This document shows positions 11,545 to 22,547 of a DNA stretch of 64,000 bases, one piece after another (the stretch's first letter is position 1; each line of letters begins with the position of its first letter). A program made the position numbers and the translations under genes. Source of the DNA: Irpex lacteus (taxonomy: Eukaryota > Basidiomycota > Agaricomycetes > Polyporales > Irpicaceae); the NCBI GenBank assembly GCA_001986395.2, contig MQVO02000061.1, positions 35,795-99,794 of the forward strand. Reading direction: 5' to 3'. Below the pieces are notes generated by a model that saw only the letters and a list, made by a program, of their open reading frames with translations, did not search any database and was not told the DNA's origin.

Positions 11545-12936
11545 ATGGTCGCTGTTCGAGACTACAGAATGCGCTCGGTGAGTCCACTCTCAGGTCAAAC
11601 GTTCATCCTCGGTATGGCTACTCTGCCCCCAGAAGTAACCTCTATCATACTGGAGGTATTGACTTCAGGCGACGCCGGAATTACTCAGTCCACTAAAACC
11701 GAGCTCAACTTGTGTTCCCTAACTTGCCGTCACTGGGCCAGTAAATGTCGCCCTTTACTATTTCGGAAACTTACTCTGGCCTCTCATGGCGATGCATTAA
11801 CGCTGCTAGAGCTGATACGTCGCCCAAAAAGCAAAATCGGAGACTGGATCAGCTTTCTGGTTCTAATTCAAAGTGAACCCTCATATCCGTGGACGCAGTT
11901 GATTTATCTGCGACTTTCTACCCGAATTCCCAAAACGCTCGAGATTACGCACGTTCTCAAATGGAACTCCACCCCTCCTTCCAAGGTACCCCAAAACCTG
12001 TCACTCCACCCATCGGTGCCCAAATCACTTCCATCACTATATTATCGGTGCATACGCGCGCATCTTATTAACCTACGCCTACGCTCGTTTTCGAACCTAA
12101 TTCCCTTGGTCGGCAGGCTAAATATGTGCAATTACCTTCGCTGCACTGACGTGTCGTGGGTTGAACGTGCGGATCCTGCTACCATCCTATCCCTGAGAGC
12201 GGGGAAACGCCGTCTCATGCACGACGTGCTCTTGGAGAACTGCTCTGACGTATGGGCGTACACTTGGCTCTGCGTCACCACAGACCTTCGCAAGGCACAG
12301 GCTGCTTCGGAGAATGGATTATCTCTACCCTTCATTCGCCAGAACGAGCTACGATGTCTTGCAGCGCTCATCTGCGCTGTCCATTGCTCACATAGATGTA
12401 AGCAAATGCGACTGCTCAGTGAGTTTTATACATCCCCAAATATTCGACAAATTATTGATTGTAACTGCTGCTGCGCCCGATTAGGGGAGGATTTTGTCGA
12501 AGGCGGCTTTAGCGTATCTCTCGCCTGTGAAGAAGCAGATAAATGTGTTCCCGATCTACTAGTCCGGGTTGATACGATTGGGACCATCTCCACTATCGAA
12601 CTCGTCTATGGTATAGATCGTGGCCGGAAAACCCTGCACCTTCCTGAGACCTCCACCGTTTCTCCCCGCAGTAGATGGGAGAAAGTCATTCGAGCGCTCG
12701 CGACATGTGCAGGGTTGAGGAAGGTCCGCGTTGACATCGATACTCAGCTTAGCAACGTCGAAGACGCGAGCCGTTCACTCGTATACGGCTTGGCCAACTT
12801 GCGTGACGTGCTGGAGATACGCCATCGGGATATATCGTCTGGCCTGCCTGGATGGAAACTTTATACAATGAACCATTGGACTGGTGCGAGATATATCCTA
12901 AATCTTGGCTGTCGCGAACTATCATGCTTACTGTGA
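11545..12936 (+). CDS. F-box-like protein
   Basis: Intronless, 463 residues from the ATG at 11545 (an in-frame ATG at 11611 just before LPPEV is an equally plausible start). The segment LPPEVTSIILEVLTS followed by LNLCSLTCRHWASKCRPLLF matches the F-box layout (LPxEl..iil..l, then C..VCr.W...). Such proteins usually link a target to the SCF ubiquitin ligase through Skp1. The rest lacks clear LRR or WD40 repeats. A CNCCCARLG Cys cluster lies near residue 315. F-box genes of this size form very large, fast-evolving families in Agaricomycetes; the partner is unknown. Confidence 0.7.
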   Translation: MVAVRDYRMRSVSPLSGQTFILGMATLPPEVTSIILEVLTSGDAGITQSTKTELNLCSLTCRHWASKCRPLLFRKLTLASHGDALTLLELIRRPKSKIGDWISFLVLIQSEPSYPWTQLIYLRLSTRIPKTLEITHVLKWNSTPPSKVPQNLSLHPSVPKSLPSLYYRCIRAHLINLRLRSFSNLIPLVGRLNMCNYLRCTDVSWVERADPATILSLRAGKRRLMHDVLLENCSDVWAYTWLCVTTDLRKAQAASENGLSLPFIRQNELRCLAALICAVHCSHRCKQMRLLSEFYTSPNIRQIIDCNCCCARLGEDFVEGGFSVSLACEEADKCVPDLLVRVDTIGTISTIELVYGIDRGRKTLHLPETSTVSPRSRWEKVIRALATCAGLRKVRVDIDTQLSNVEDASRSLVYGLANLRDVLEIRHRDISSGLPGWKLYTMNHWTGARYILNLGCRELSCLL

Positions 12937-13600
12937 TTCTCACTTATAGACCAAAATTACATCAGGATTGCACATTTCGCGCCAACAGAGATCCTGTATG
13001 ATAACCTTCCACTGCGAAGTAATGGTATCCGTCGCCCATCACACTATATCCGCGACTCTACGAAGCACTGGCAACTACCACCTGTCCGGATTAACTGGCC
13101 ACTCACACAGATCCCTATGGATCCCATTTTAGCATTATTCTTTCTGTTGCGTCAAACTTCGCAGGAACTAGCTGTTGGCCGAAAATCTTGCCAATGTGAA
13201 CACCGGTATATGATGGGGAAGCCTCCGAGTCGAAGTTCGCGCAGTCCCAAACATATTCGCTCAAGGCACTGTCCGCGATGACCGGACGAATACCTACACT
13301 CGCCTCCATTGCACGCAAAATGGCATACAGCGGTAATACGCCCCAAGGACACTGGCAGTTCCGCTTACATGTATTAGCGGCGACTCCAGTAGCTCTGTCA
13401 GCAATATAGGTGGCAGGGTACCAAACCCGGAAAAACGTAGCGCGGACAGCTGTGACTGTGGCAGTCCAACTCCACAGTATTTGGTGTCTATTCAAGGAGA
13501 AATGGCAGAGGTAAAATGAGTTATAAAATATAATTTTCCAAGGTAAGTTGCGCTATGGATTGAGATTCGGAGTTAAGTTTGTGCTTTAACTGCCTAAAAA
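12937..13600. other. Intergenic with an unsupported minus-strand frame
   Basis: A 126-codon open frame on the minus strand (13115-13495) contains CKRNCQCPWG but has no recognisable domain or upstream exons. It may be a relic or chance. Nothing else was seen. Confidence 0.3.
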
Positions 13601-13762
13601 GGAAGTCATCACTCATGTATACTACGACCAAGGGCAGGAGATAGCAAACCCCGTTACATTTCCCATCATCCCTCGAGCGGCGCGAAGCGAAGATAGGCGA
13701 GGCGTTTGATGGCAGATGTTTATCGGGCGTGCACTAGACGAAATCAGCACTATTATAAATTA

Positions 13763-13791
13763 CTAGCCGAAACCCGTGCCTTCGTCACGGT
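13763..13791 (-). mobile_element. Helitron-like 3' terminus 1
   Basis: Read on the minus strand, a hairpin (CCGTG/CACGG stem, 7-nt loop, 13774-13790) is followed after about 6 nt by CTAG (13766-13763) and then T. Hairpin near the 3' end, CTRR terminus and insertion before T are the hallmarks of Helitron rolling-circle transposons. Confidence 0.5.
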
Positions 13792-14317
13792 AGTGGTGGT
13801 TTCGGTAGTCAATAATTTATAAATCTATACTCGCTGTATGATGTCAAACTGCAACACTTCAATCTGGCCGCCTGCTCCGAGTCAATATTCTCCGACCACG
13901 TTACGACTCCGACTCCCCCAGGACTCCGGCTCCCCCCAGGACTCCGACTCCCGGACAGTAGACACAGATTACTGCTACCAAGTACACTACAGATAACAGA
14001 CTCATTCAAGGGGTGGACAAATGAAACCACATTGTCTGACCCACGACCGCCGTGTCAGACAGACTCCGACTCCCCCGGTAGCCTGAGGCGTAGAGTTCGG
14101 GATCATTGCCATAAGGGGCAGTAATCCGGACCCGACTCCAGAGTGCACTTGGGCCTTAGGGCCCAGACTACGCAAAATTCGTGACACGGAGCCAGCGACG
14201 GCCTATTATAACCGTAACCTATCAGAGGCCGTAAACGACGCCAGAGCGAATCGGAAGCCTTCCATGTCTCCACCAATGAAGTTGCTCGACTCCCCCCGAG
14301 CATTTTTGTAGTATAGA

Positions 14318-14344
14318 CTAGCAAAAGCCCGTGCGTTGCACGGG
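14318..14344 (-). mobile_element. Helitron-like 3' terminus 2
   Basis: Read on the minus strand, a perfect 7-bp hairpin (CCCGTGC-AAC-GCACGGG, 14344-14328) is followed by CTTTTG and CTAG (14321-14318), then T. Spacing from hairpin to CTAG equals that of the terminus at 13763, supporting one family of elements. Confidence 0.6.
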
Positions 14345-14500
14345 TATTGAGATTATTGTATGACTCGGGCACTCCATGATCAACTTTCGATGTTCAATGC
14401 GAAGAGGAAGGAGAGAAAATATATGACTACAAACACATCCGAAAACTCGAAGGTTACACATCGATGTGACAGCCGATGGTCACACAGCGCGCCCATCCCT

Positions 14501-14535
14501 GCTGGCCTTCGCGCCTTCGGCGCTCCGGCCAGCAG
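14501..14535 (+). repeat. Nested palindrome, copy 1
   Basis: The segment folds into a nested hairpin: an outer CTGGCC/GGCCAG arm and an inner GCGCC-TTC-GGCGC arm. 32 nt of it recur exactly at 15061-15092. Confidence 0.75.
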
Positions 14536-15060
14536 TGACAGGCGCGACCCTTGTCTGATCATGAAGCTTTGAAGCTGCAGCTGCAACTTCGCCACGCATA
14601 CCGGGTAGCTAGATGCATGTACTGCGAACCCGTCGCGAGAGGCTGGAAGAAAGAACACTGATGAAGCGAAGTAAGTTCGAAAGTTCGAGGCGCGGGTGAC
14701 GTCACGCGTGCAATGTTCGGGAAAACATGGCAGTTGGCAGCCAATAAGGAGCGAGCGCGACCCTCTTTGTATTAAAGAGGATAATAGGCGCCTAAATTCT
14801 CTCGGCGCGTGGATGGGCAAGAGGGGGGCGAGATCCAGATCGGTGAAAGCGACCTCGCAAGGGGTCCCCACCCTACTGGTGCACGGGGTCTTTTCTGGCA
14901 ACTTTTTGCAGGCGTGCTCGAAAACTTGCGTTCTGGTCATTTATCCTCATTCGATATAATTCACTAACGCTGCGTTCGCAGCTAGACCCGCTACCCGGCT
15001 ATTGTTCAGCAAGGTAAAGAAAGGCTACTTGTATCGATGTACGGGGCGCATATCGCTGCA

Positions 15061-15092
15061 GGCCTTCGCGCCTTCGGCGCTCCGGCCAGCAG
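15061..15092 (+). repeat. Nested palindrome, copy 2
   Basis: Exact 32-nt copy, same orientation, of the hairpin sequence at 14501-14535, 560 bp away. Confidence 0.75.
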
Positions 15093-16413
15093 CTTTGTGC
15101 GCCACTTAGTCAGGAAGCGTCGTGAACGAGCAACGGAACGGACAAGTTACCCAAAATATTACAGCGGAGCCTGTGGACGAGTATACTGCCTGCGACAACC
15201 TCAAAGTGTTTCGTATTTCGTCAGTACTGAGTGTAGTAAGTAAGTACCCGCAGTACGCACTTGCAAGCTTCGCAAGGTTGAGGTTGAGGATAGCAAGCGC
15301 GCCAACTAGTCACGTGAAAATCACGCCATTTTCTCGGGAAGTCACGAGCGTGCAGAATTCAGGTTCGATTTCGCCAACCCCTACAACCCAAAGACCCACT
15401 ACCCAGAGGGTAGCGGGAATTTTGGAGCAGCATACTAACGTGTACGCATGTGTATACTTTGTAGTTGAATTAAGAAACCATGCAGGCATAATGGCTATAT
15501 CGACGCTTCAAGGTGCACAAAAATCACGTGAAGGATACCCCTTTTAGAGTACGGAACAAGCAGCGATGATGGCCGTGCAAAGTCACAGATTCCTTGCTCA
15601 AAAGCGCACAAAGCCTCTGGCAACCAGCAAGCGCTCAAACTCTCATACGACCAATCCCTGGCCGCGAAGGGATCAAAATGAGCACTTAATTAGGCAGGTG
15701 GGTTGGGGGGTACCCCCCATTGAGGGACCCCGAAACTTTCGAGCTTGGTGTCTCAAAACTTTTTACCGCCCCCCTCTTGTGGATGGGTGCACGAGACGCT
15801 CTCGTCTCCGAGTCGTCCCACACGGAAGAACGCCAACGTCAACTTCTCCCATGCGCACCTATATATCCTACATGAAGATGGATATGAGATTCTCCTACGC
15901 CTGGAGTAGCACCAATGGGAATCACTGAATTCAATATAGAAGCACTTCTCAACGTCGTCGCCATCGTCAAGTGTAGAACAATCGCACTCGCGCCGAATTC
16001 GTCGGCTTGCAATCCATAAACGTACTCAAGCAGGATGTGAATAAGTACATGACAGTTTGATACGTAAATTATAGTAGCGATGAAAGTCCAACCTCAGTCT
16101 CGCGTGAGTTTAACATCAAAACATGTCAAACCGCTTCTCATACTCACGAACGTCATTTCGGCGGCCAGACTCTCGGGGAAGGATACAAACCGTTACCAAA
16201 AAGTCTCATCTGAATTTCCTATGTCATCGGCGCGGTGAGTCGCGAAATCATATCGGGGCCTTTGATCTGGTGACCTTGGTGCTTGCTTCTGCATTCACTC
16301 CTGGCGGCAGTAAGCCCCATGTTCGGGCCTTATGGAAGTGGAATGCGAGTCACTCTCCAGATAATTCCTTGGGAAAGTTGGAACGTAAGTAGGTTGCTGA
16401 CACCTCCATTCAG

Positions 16414-16424
16414 TCTGACGGGCC
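16414..16424 (+). promoter_or_regulatory. CGGGCCG element upstream of P450-A1
   Basis: TGACGGGCCGA lies about 130 bp before the ATG at 16550. Related to the longer TGACTGARCGGGCCG elements upstream of P450-A2 and A3. Confidence 0.4.
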
Positions 16425-16549
16425 GATATCCAAGCTATGAGTATGTCATCGGTAGCTTGAATACATTATAAGGGATTGACGTACTTTAATCACGTTTTAG
16501 GACTCTCGTGAGTCGTACACATTTCGAGCTCTCCAGTTGTATCCACGCC

Positions 16550-18899
16550 ATGCCCACCGTTCCATATATCTCCGCCGTAGCGATACTTGTTTTGGGTATT
16601 GCTACGGTTTATCGTAGACTCTTTCGGTACTCTATCAAACATATACGGGGCCCACCTGGCTCGTTCCTGCGTGGTGAGTTGCCAGTGGGCGTATAGAATG
16701 CAGAATTAAGAGAGCAGTACTTGACCCTCATCACAATCCCCTCTGTCAAGGAAACACTCGTGACTTTTTCTATCAAATCAACGTTGGGGACATGGACTTC
16801 AAGTACGCCAAGGAATATGGATTAGTGTGGAGAATGGGTGATGCTCTTGGGGTAAGAGATACTCTCAATTTTTCTAAGTAAATCTGTGGAATATAACGAT
16901 GCAACACAGGAAGACGTGTTAGCCGTGGCCGATCCGAAGGTGGGCATATGCCGGTTCTAACAATCTTCCCGTCAGCTTTAACATCGTTTGCAGACGTTGC
17001 AGTATATGTTTCACAAGTCTGGATACAGCTACGGAAAGAACACCGAAAAGACTGTACTTCGCAAAATTTTGCTCGGTCCATCGATTCTGTACACACCTAG
17101 TACGTTCTAACCGATATGGAGGCTAGGCACATGAATTACCCTCAAGAAATCTGTAGATGGACCAGTGCACTCTCGACATCGCAAAGTTATGAATCCTGCT
17201 TTCTCGGCTCCTCAGTTGCGCTCTTTCTTGCCTTTGTTTCAGCGCAGCGCCATCAAGGCGAGTGAAGTGAAAGATCACGGCGAAGCATTACTGAGCTTTC
17301 GACAGCTGTGTCGTCTCCTGAAAGAGGAGGCCTTTCAGGGGAAGTCAGATCAAGGCCAGCTGATTGCTATCAACAAGTGGCTATCGCGCGTTACCTTGGA
17401 TATCATTGGCGAATGTAGGTATCAGTAAGCTTTGGTCTTTGTCCTGTTTGGCTGATACTCTGAGTCGTCTAGCTGCATTCCATTACGACTTTGGGGCACT
17501 TGATAATGCAAAGAACGAGGTGTCCTCGGCGTACGAAAATATGTTCGTCAAGGCGCGTATGCACCCGAGCTTGTTGGACACCCTGTTCCGCGCGACCTGG
17601 CGATTCTTGCCCTTCAAATTGTTGGACCTCGTCGAATACTTGCCGACCAGGCAGTATAGTAGGTTGCGATCCACGAGGAAAGTGGTTAATAAGGTAGCCA
17701 GCGCCCTCGTTGATCAAGCCATTCGGGATGCTCAAGGAGCCGAGCTTGAGAAAGGCAAGAAGGACGTTATGAGTGTACTCGGTAAGTGAATTGAGGTTCA
17801 CAACTCGGACGAATCTGACATGACGATATCAGTTCGTGCGAATATGTCCGAGAATCCGTCCCTGCAGCTTTCAAAAGAGGAGATGACGGCACAAATGGGC
17901 GCACTGACTCTAGCCGGCCATGAAACGACCTCCACCACTCTCTCATGGGCCCTCTGGGAACTCGCTAAGCATCCTGACATTCAAACTAGACTTCGGGCCG
18001 AAATTCGTGATAAACGAATTGAGATCAGTTTACAGAACACCGACGTTGGAAATACCGATTTATCAATGGATGACTTGGAGGGTATGCCCTTCCTGCAGGC
18101 TTTTGTCAAGGCAAGTTCTGGGAGTCCTCACATCCAGCTGTATGCCGTTATGACTGACAGCACCGTTAGGAGGTCTTGCGTTTCCATCCCATTGTCTACC
18201 ATGTTATACGTGTAGTCGACAAAGACGACGTGCTTCCTGTTTCTGAGCCCATTACTACTGTCACGGGGGAGGGTATCACTGAGATCCCGATTGCGAAAGG
18301 TCAGACAGTATTGGTTTCCTCATGCTTGTATAACCGGTACGTGGTGAACTTGTGGCTGTCTTATGGGTGGCTGAGATTCCCTGTGTAGTATCAAGTCAAT
18401 CTGGGGCGAAGATGCCGATCAGTTCAACCCGATGCGGTTTATCGAAGGCAGAGTTGAGCACGAATATAAGGTCGGCATGTACAGTAACTTGTGAGCCTCC
18501 TCCTCTATCTTCACCGTGCCATGCATCTGAAACTACTTTGCACGCTTGCAGGATGACGTTTTGTAAGTGCTTCCTGCTGAATATCACAATGCTGGTATCT
18601 GATGACCATGTTCGATACAGCTGCCGGTTTACGTGGCTGCATTGGGTAAGTCGATGCGCTAGACCGCGGGTAGACTGCAAATACTGACTCGGGTTGGGTG
18701 TGTTTGAATTAGATGGAGGTTTTCTCTGATTGAGATGCAAGCTATCATTGTTGCTCTCATCGAGAACTTTGAATTTTCACTTCCAGATAAAGAGCAGCAT
18801 ATTGAGATTGTGCGCAAGCCGCTTGGAGTCATGTCGCCTATGGTTAAAGGACGTCTCGACGAGGGAGTACTTATGCCTTTGATAGTAAAGGCTCTGTGA
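16550..18899 (+). CDS. Cytochrome P450, array gene A1
   Basis: A membrane-anchored heme monooxygenase with 13 exons. The N-terminus has a hydrophobic anchor (VPYISAVAILVLGIATVY) followed by basic RRLFRYSIKHIRGPPG, the halt signal and Pro-rich hinge. The I-helix motif AGHETT is at about 17913-17930. The K-helix ExxR is EVLR at 18170, the PERF-like motif is FNPMRF, and the heme loop is FSAGLRGCIG with the axial Cys codon at 18638. The heme loop is split by introns into an 11-nt exon (18552-18562) and a 25-nt exon (18621-18645). Two introns use GC donors (17258-17305 and 18111-18169). The first is 48 nt and open in frame, so it could instead be read as 16 extra residues before LCRLLKEE. No frame break. 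First gene of a six-member tandem array; substrate unknown. Confidence 0.9.
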
Positions 18900-20215
18900 A
18901 ACCAATTCGTTGCGTGTAGCTCATGGTAGATTGGCCCTTCAACTCTGCCTATTCTTAATCTCGGATTCAAGTTCCCAAGTAGCAGTCCAGTCTATGCCGG
19001 TGTATACTTACTACTCAGTTGACTCAGATCTGTACATGCTGCCAGAGTTATTTGAATTCTAATTTCATCGTGAATCACCGTGCAGATCATTTTATCGCTA
19101 GCTTGTATTCATTCGATGCCGGATGATACTTACAGTAAGCAGCAGAACTTAGTTCTTACATCCACTCATGGAATGAGCACGGAGGCGCAAATTTTGATCT
19201 GTAGACGAGAAGCCGAGGAGTTCCGAGGAGGCCTCGCAAGTCACAAATACGGAAAACGCCACGATGGGCACTGGCAGTTTCAAGCTCAGCGCTCACGCGC
19301 TGCCTCGAACTTGAAGCAGTCTTAGCAGTACCATGTCTTCGTCCCAGCCACATCCTTCAGTTGGCTGGAGGCTGCCGCGCTACATTACTTACAACGTTTT
19401 ATGGGCTTTCTAAGAAAGGTGCGGAGAGGTTTGGTGGCAGAGGTTAGTATATCGGGCCGCAAGTTGTGTATGCTACTAGGTGAGTATACATAAGTCTGAC
19501 TTGCAGTCGCACGCTCACTCCCTCCGAACTATGACCTCACCCTCCCAGGCAAAGACATTGAATTACCTGTAATCCCACAAAAGCGAGCGGTTGTGTCTCA
19601 TGAGCCGTTCCTCTCGGACGCTGCAAACCCGTCCTGACTCACTGCCAATGCGAACACTCAGTTCCTCCTTCTACGACGGAGAAGCCTGCCAGTGCAGGTG
19701 TATGCCTTGAACATTCGTAACACTACAAGCCGTTGACTGCCGTATTCACGGGGTACCCGAATGGTGCCCGAATATTCGATGGCTTCCTGTGAGCATAATG
19801 TTCATACTTAGTTATCATACCGCCCGAATGCTTCTTATTCTCAGCAGCATCATAAGGCCGACCTGGGAACCAGAGTTCGAACATTACATCGACCACGGCC
19901 GGCACCACGCAGTGGTGCTTGGGATATACCTCTAAGCTCCGCGGCCGCCGTTACAGCATGCACAAACGTGTCCATCGCCGGAGTCGTGTGGAATTGACCA
20001 GGAGTAGGCGTCGAGAATTCGATAGACGCGAGGTTCAAGCGAGTTTCTCAGAAGTATGGAAACTCGAGCGGATTGCTGACATCCCATTCTCTGACTGAAC
20101 GGGCCGGCTCAAGAACCGTGAGTTCACACTCCCAATCCCATTTAAGAGCCTCGTGCTCATGTCGTTTCTCTTTCCCCAGAAGCTATCCAGTTACATTATC
20201 TCTGACTGTAACACT
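18900..20215. other. Intergenic A1-A2, 1.3 kb
   Basis: No intact gene. Short fragmentary frames near 19500-19650 and on the minus strand at 19723-20038 have no recognisable domain. An AACGCCAC motif occurs at about 19256; the right end is the A2 promoter. Confidence 0.4.
20092..20106 (+). promoter_or_regulatory. TGACTGAACGGGCCG element upstream of P450-A2
   Basis: 15-bp element 124 bp before the A2 ATG. It matches the sequence at 23480, at the same distance from the A3 ATG, with one difference. Confidence 0.5.
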
Positions 20216-22547
20216 ATGGGCACTGCGACTTATATCCCCGTCGCTTTGTTACTTTTGGTGATTGCATTCACCATCTATCGTCAACTATTTCGTTATTCCA
20301 TCAAGCATATTCGCGGGCCTTCTGGATCTTTCCTCCGTGGTAAGGATATCTCGCGGAGCCATAAAGCGACTGTTGTGGCTGATACGTAGTTCTCATTAAC
20401 CAGGGAACATTCGAGACTTCTTTTATCAGACCAATGTCGGTGATATGGATTTCCAGTTCACCAAAGAGTACGGCTTGGTGTGGAGAATGACGGCACCTTT
20501 TGGTGTAAGTCGCTCAGCTCGTCCCCCGCATTGTCCTCACTCAACGGGTTATAGCAAGATGTCCTGGCCATCGCAGATCCCAAGGTATAAACATCGTTAA
20601 CATCCATCTCGTAGTATGTGGCTAATCTAAAGCACTGCTCATAGGCCTTACAGCATATGTTCCACAAGTCTGGATATGGGTATGGGAAGAACGTCGAGAC
20701 ACTCGTCAACACCAACCTGTTGATTGGTCCTTCTATACTATACTCACCAAGTACGGTCGTTTACCAGCTGTTGTCTGTCAAATTAACGTCTCTTACAGAT
20801 GGATCTGTTCACTCTCGTCACCGCAAGGTCATGAACCCCGCCTTTTCCGCTCCACAGTTGCGCTCTTTTCTACCTTTATTCAGGCGTAGTGCCGATAAGG
20901 TGAGTATATGATGACATATTATGAAGCTCTACATCATAATCCTCGTCCAGCTATGCCGATTCCTCAAAGATGAAGTTCAGCAAGAATCAGGACCTGGCGG
21001 GAAATTGACTCCTATAAATGCATGGTTATCACGGACCACCCTTGACGTGATCGGAGAATGTACGTATTTCGAATAAGCGTAGCAATATCAACGCCGCTGA
21101 CCATATACTCAGCTGCATTCCACTTTGAGTTTGGCGCTCTTGATAACTCCAAGAATGAGGTCTCCGAGGCGTACGAGAACATGTTCGTAAAGGCGCGTAT
21201 GCACCCTTCCGTGCTCGACACTATCTTCCGTGCCACATGGCGATTCTTCCCGTTCAAACTCCTCGAGTTCGTCAAGTACCTTCCCAGGAGAGAATACAGC
21301 GCACCGCGTGCTACGAGGAAGGTGATCGACAAAGTGGCCAGCTCCCTTGTGGACCAAGCTACTCAAGATGCACAGAGGGTCGAAATTGAGAAGGGTAAGA
21401 AGGATGTCATGAGCGTGCTCGGTACGTTTCTTCTTTCTACTCTGGGCGATGGTCTGTCTCACAGTTGAGCATTAGTGCGTGCGAACATGTCTGAAAACTT
21501 GTCATCACGGCTCTCAAAGAAGGAGATGATGGCGCAAATGGGTGCTCTTACTCTTGCCGGTCACGAAACGACGGCCAATACCCTGACATGGCTGTTGTGG
21601 GAGCTCTCCAAGCATCCGCTGTTCCAGGACCGGTTGAGGGAGGAGATTCGCGACAAGAGGGAAGAGATCAATGCAAGGGATATTGGAGCCGTAGCTGGTA
21701 GCAGAGACTTCTCCATGGATGATTTGGAGAGCATGCCATTTCTACAGGCTGTCCTGAAGGCAAGTATTATTGACGACGGCGAAGGCATAGATTGGGAACT
21801 GATTGTGGTAATGCAGGAGGTCTTGCGATTCCATCCTATAGTATATCATTTGATGCGCGCAGCGAAGAAAGACGATGTTATTCCTCTTGCTGAGCCGATA
21901 ACTACGTCCAGTGGAGAAGTCGTGGACCACGTGTCGGTTGCGAAGGATCAGACTATTTTAGTCTCTATCTGCGCTTACAATCGGTAAGTAGGCAATTTGC
22001 TCAGCAGTTTCTTCGTCGGTTGTTTACGTTCACCTCCCATAGCATCAAGAAAATTTGGGGAGAAGACGCTGACGAGTTCAACCCGATGCGGTTCATCGAA
22101 GGCAGGGTCGAGCACGAATTCAAGGTCGGCATGTACGGGAACCTGTAAGTTTACGTTTGCGAAGATTGAACGTAACCTTCTCTGATTGCATGTGCGTTTC
22201 CTAGGATGTCATTCTGTGAGTACTTCTGAGAGCGTTGCATGATAGACAGCTCTGACGTGTCGGTGATTAACGCAGCCGCTGGTTTACGTGGATGTATCGG
22301 GTACGGCTCTCTTACTCATGGCGCGCGTTCGATTGGCCAATCACTGATGTTGTGTTTTAGATGGAGGTTCTCGCTCATTGAGATGCAAGCCATCATTGTC
22401 GCACTAATTGAGAACTTCGAATTCTCTCTTCCTCCCAAGGAGGAGAGAGTAGAGATTGTGCGCAAGCCTATCGGTCTCATGTCACCTATGGTGAAAGATC
22501 GCTATGATGAGGGCGTACTTATGCCCTTAGCGGTCAAGGCCCTTTAG
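20216..22547 (+). CDS. Cytochrome P450, array gene A2
   Basis: Closely related to A1, with the same intron positions. Anchor ATYIPVALLLLVIAFTIY, then RQLFRYSIKHIRGPSG. AGHETTANTLTW is at about 21556, EVLR at 21817 and FNPMRF before the heme loop FSAGLRGCIG. The 11-nt exon is at 22205-22215 and the 25-nt exon at 22276-22300. An in-frame upstream ATG at 20159 would add about 19 residues, but the start at 20216 matches its paralogues. The intron before EVLR (21760-21816, 57 nt) has a GC donor and no stop in frame, so retention would insert 19 residues just before the K-helix. No frame break. The C-terminus ends MPLAVKAL, like A1 and A3. Confidence 0.9.

Larger units (their letters stand above)
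13601..16549. mobile_element. Gene-free repeat interval with Helitron-like ends
   Basis: About 2.9 kb without a supportable gene. It holds two minus-strand Helitron-like 3' termini (13763 and 14318), two copies of a 32-bp nested palindrome (14501 and 15061), and G/C-run segments such as GGGTTGGGGGGTACCCCCC near 15700. Base use is unlike the flanking genes. I could not find a Rep/helicase open frame, so any element would be non-autonomous; the far (5' TC) ends were not located, so the boundaries are not element ends. Confidence 0.5.

Noticed and set aside
13115..13495. 126-codon minus-strand frame with a small Cys cluster
   Set aside because: No recognisable domain, no supporting exons, and located beside a repeat-rich interval; not called as a gene.
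14000..14400. CRISPR-like array suggested by repeated ACTCCGACTCCC segments
   Set aside because: Repeats are irregular, overlap one another and have no uniform spacers; also not expected in a fungal nuclear genome.
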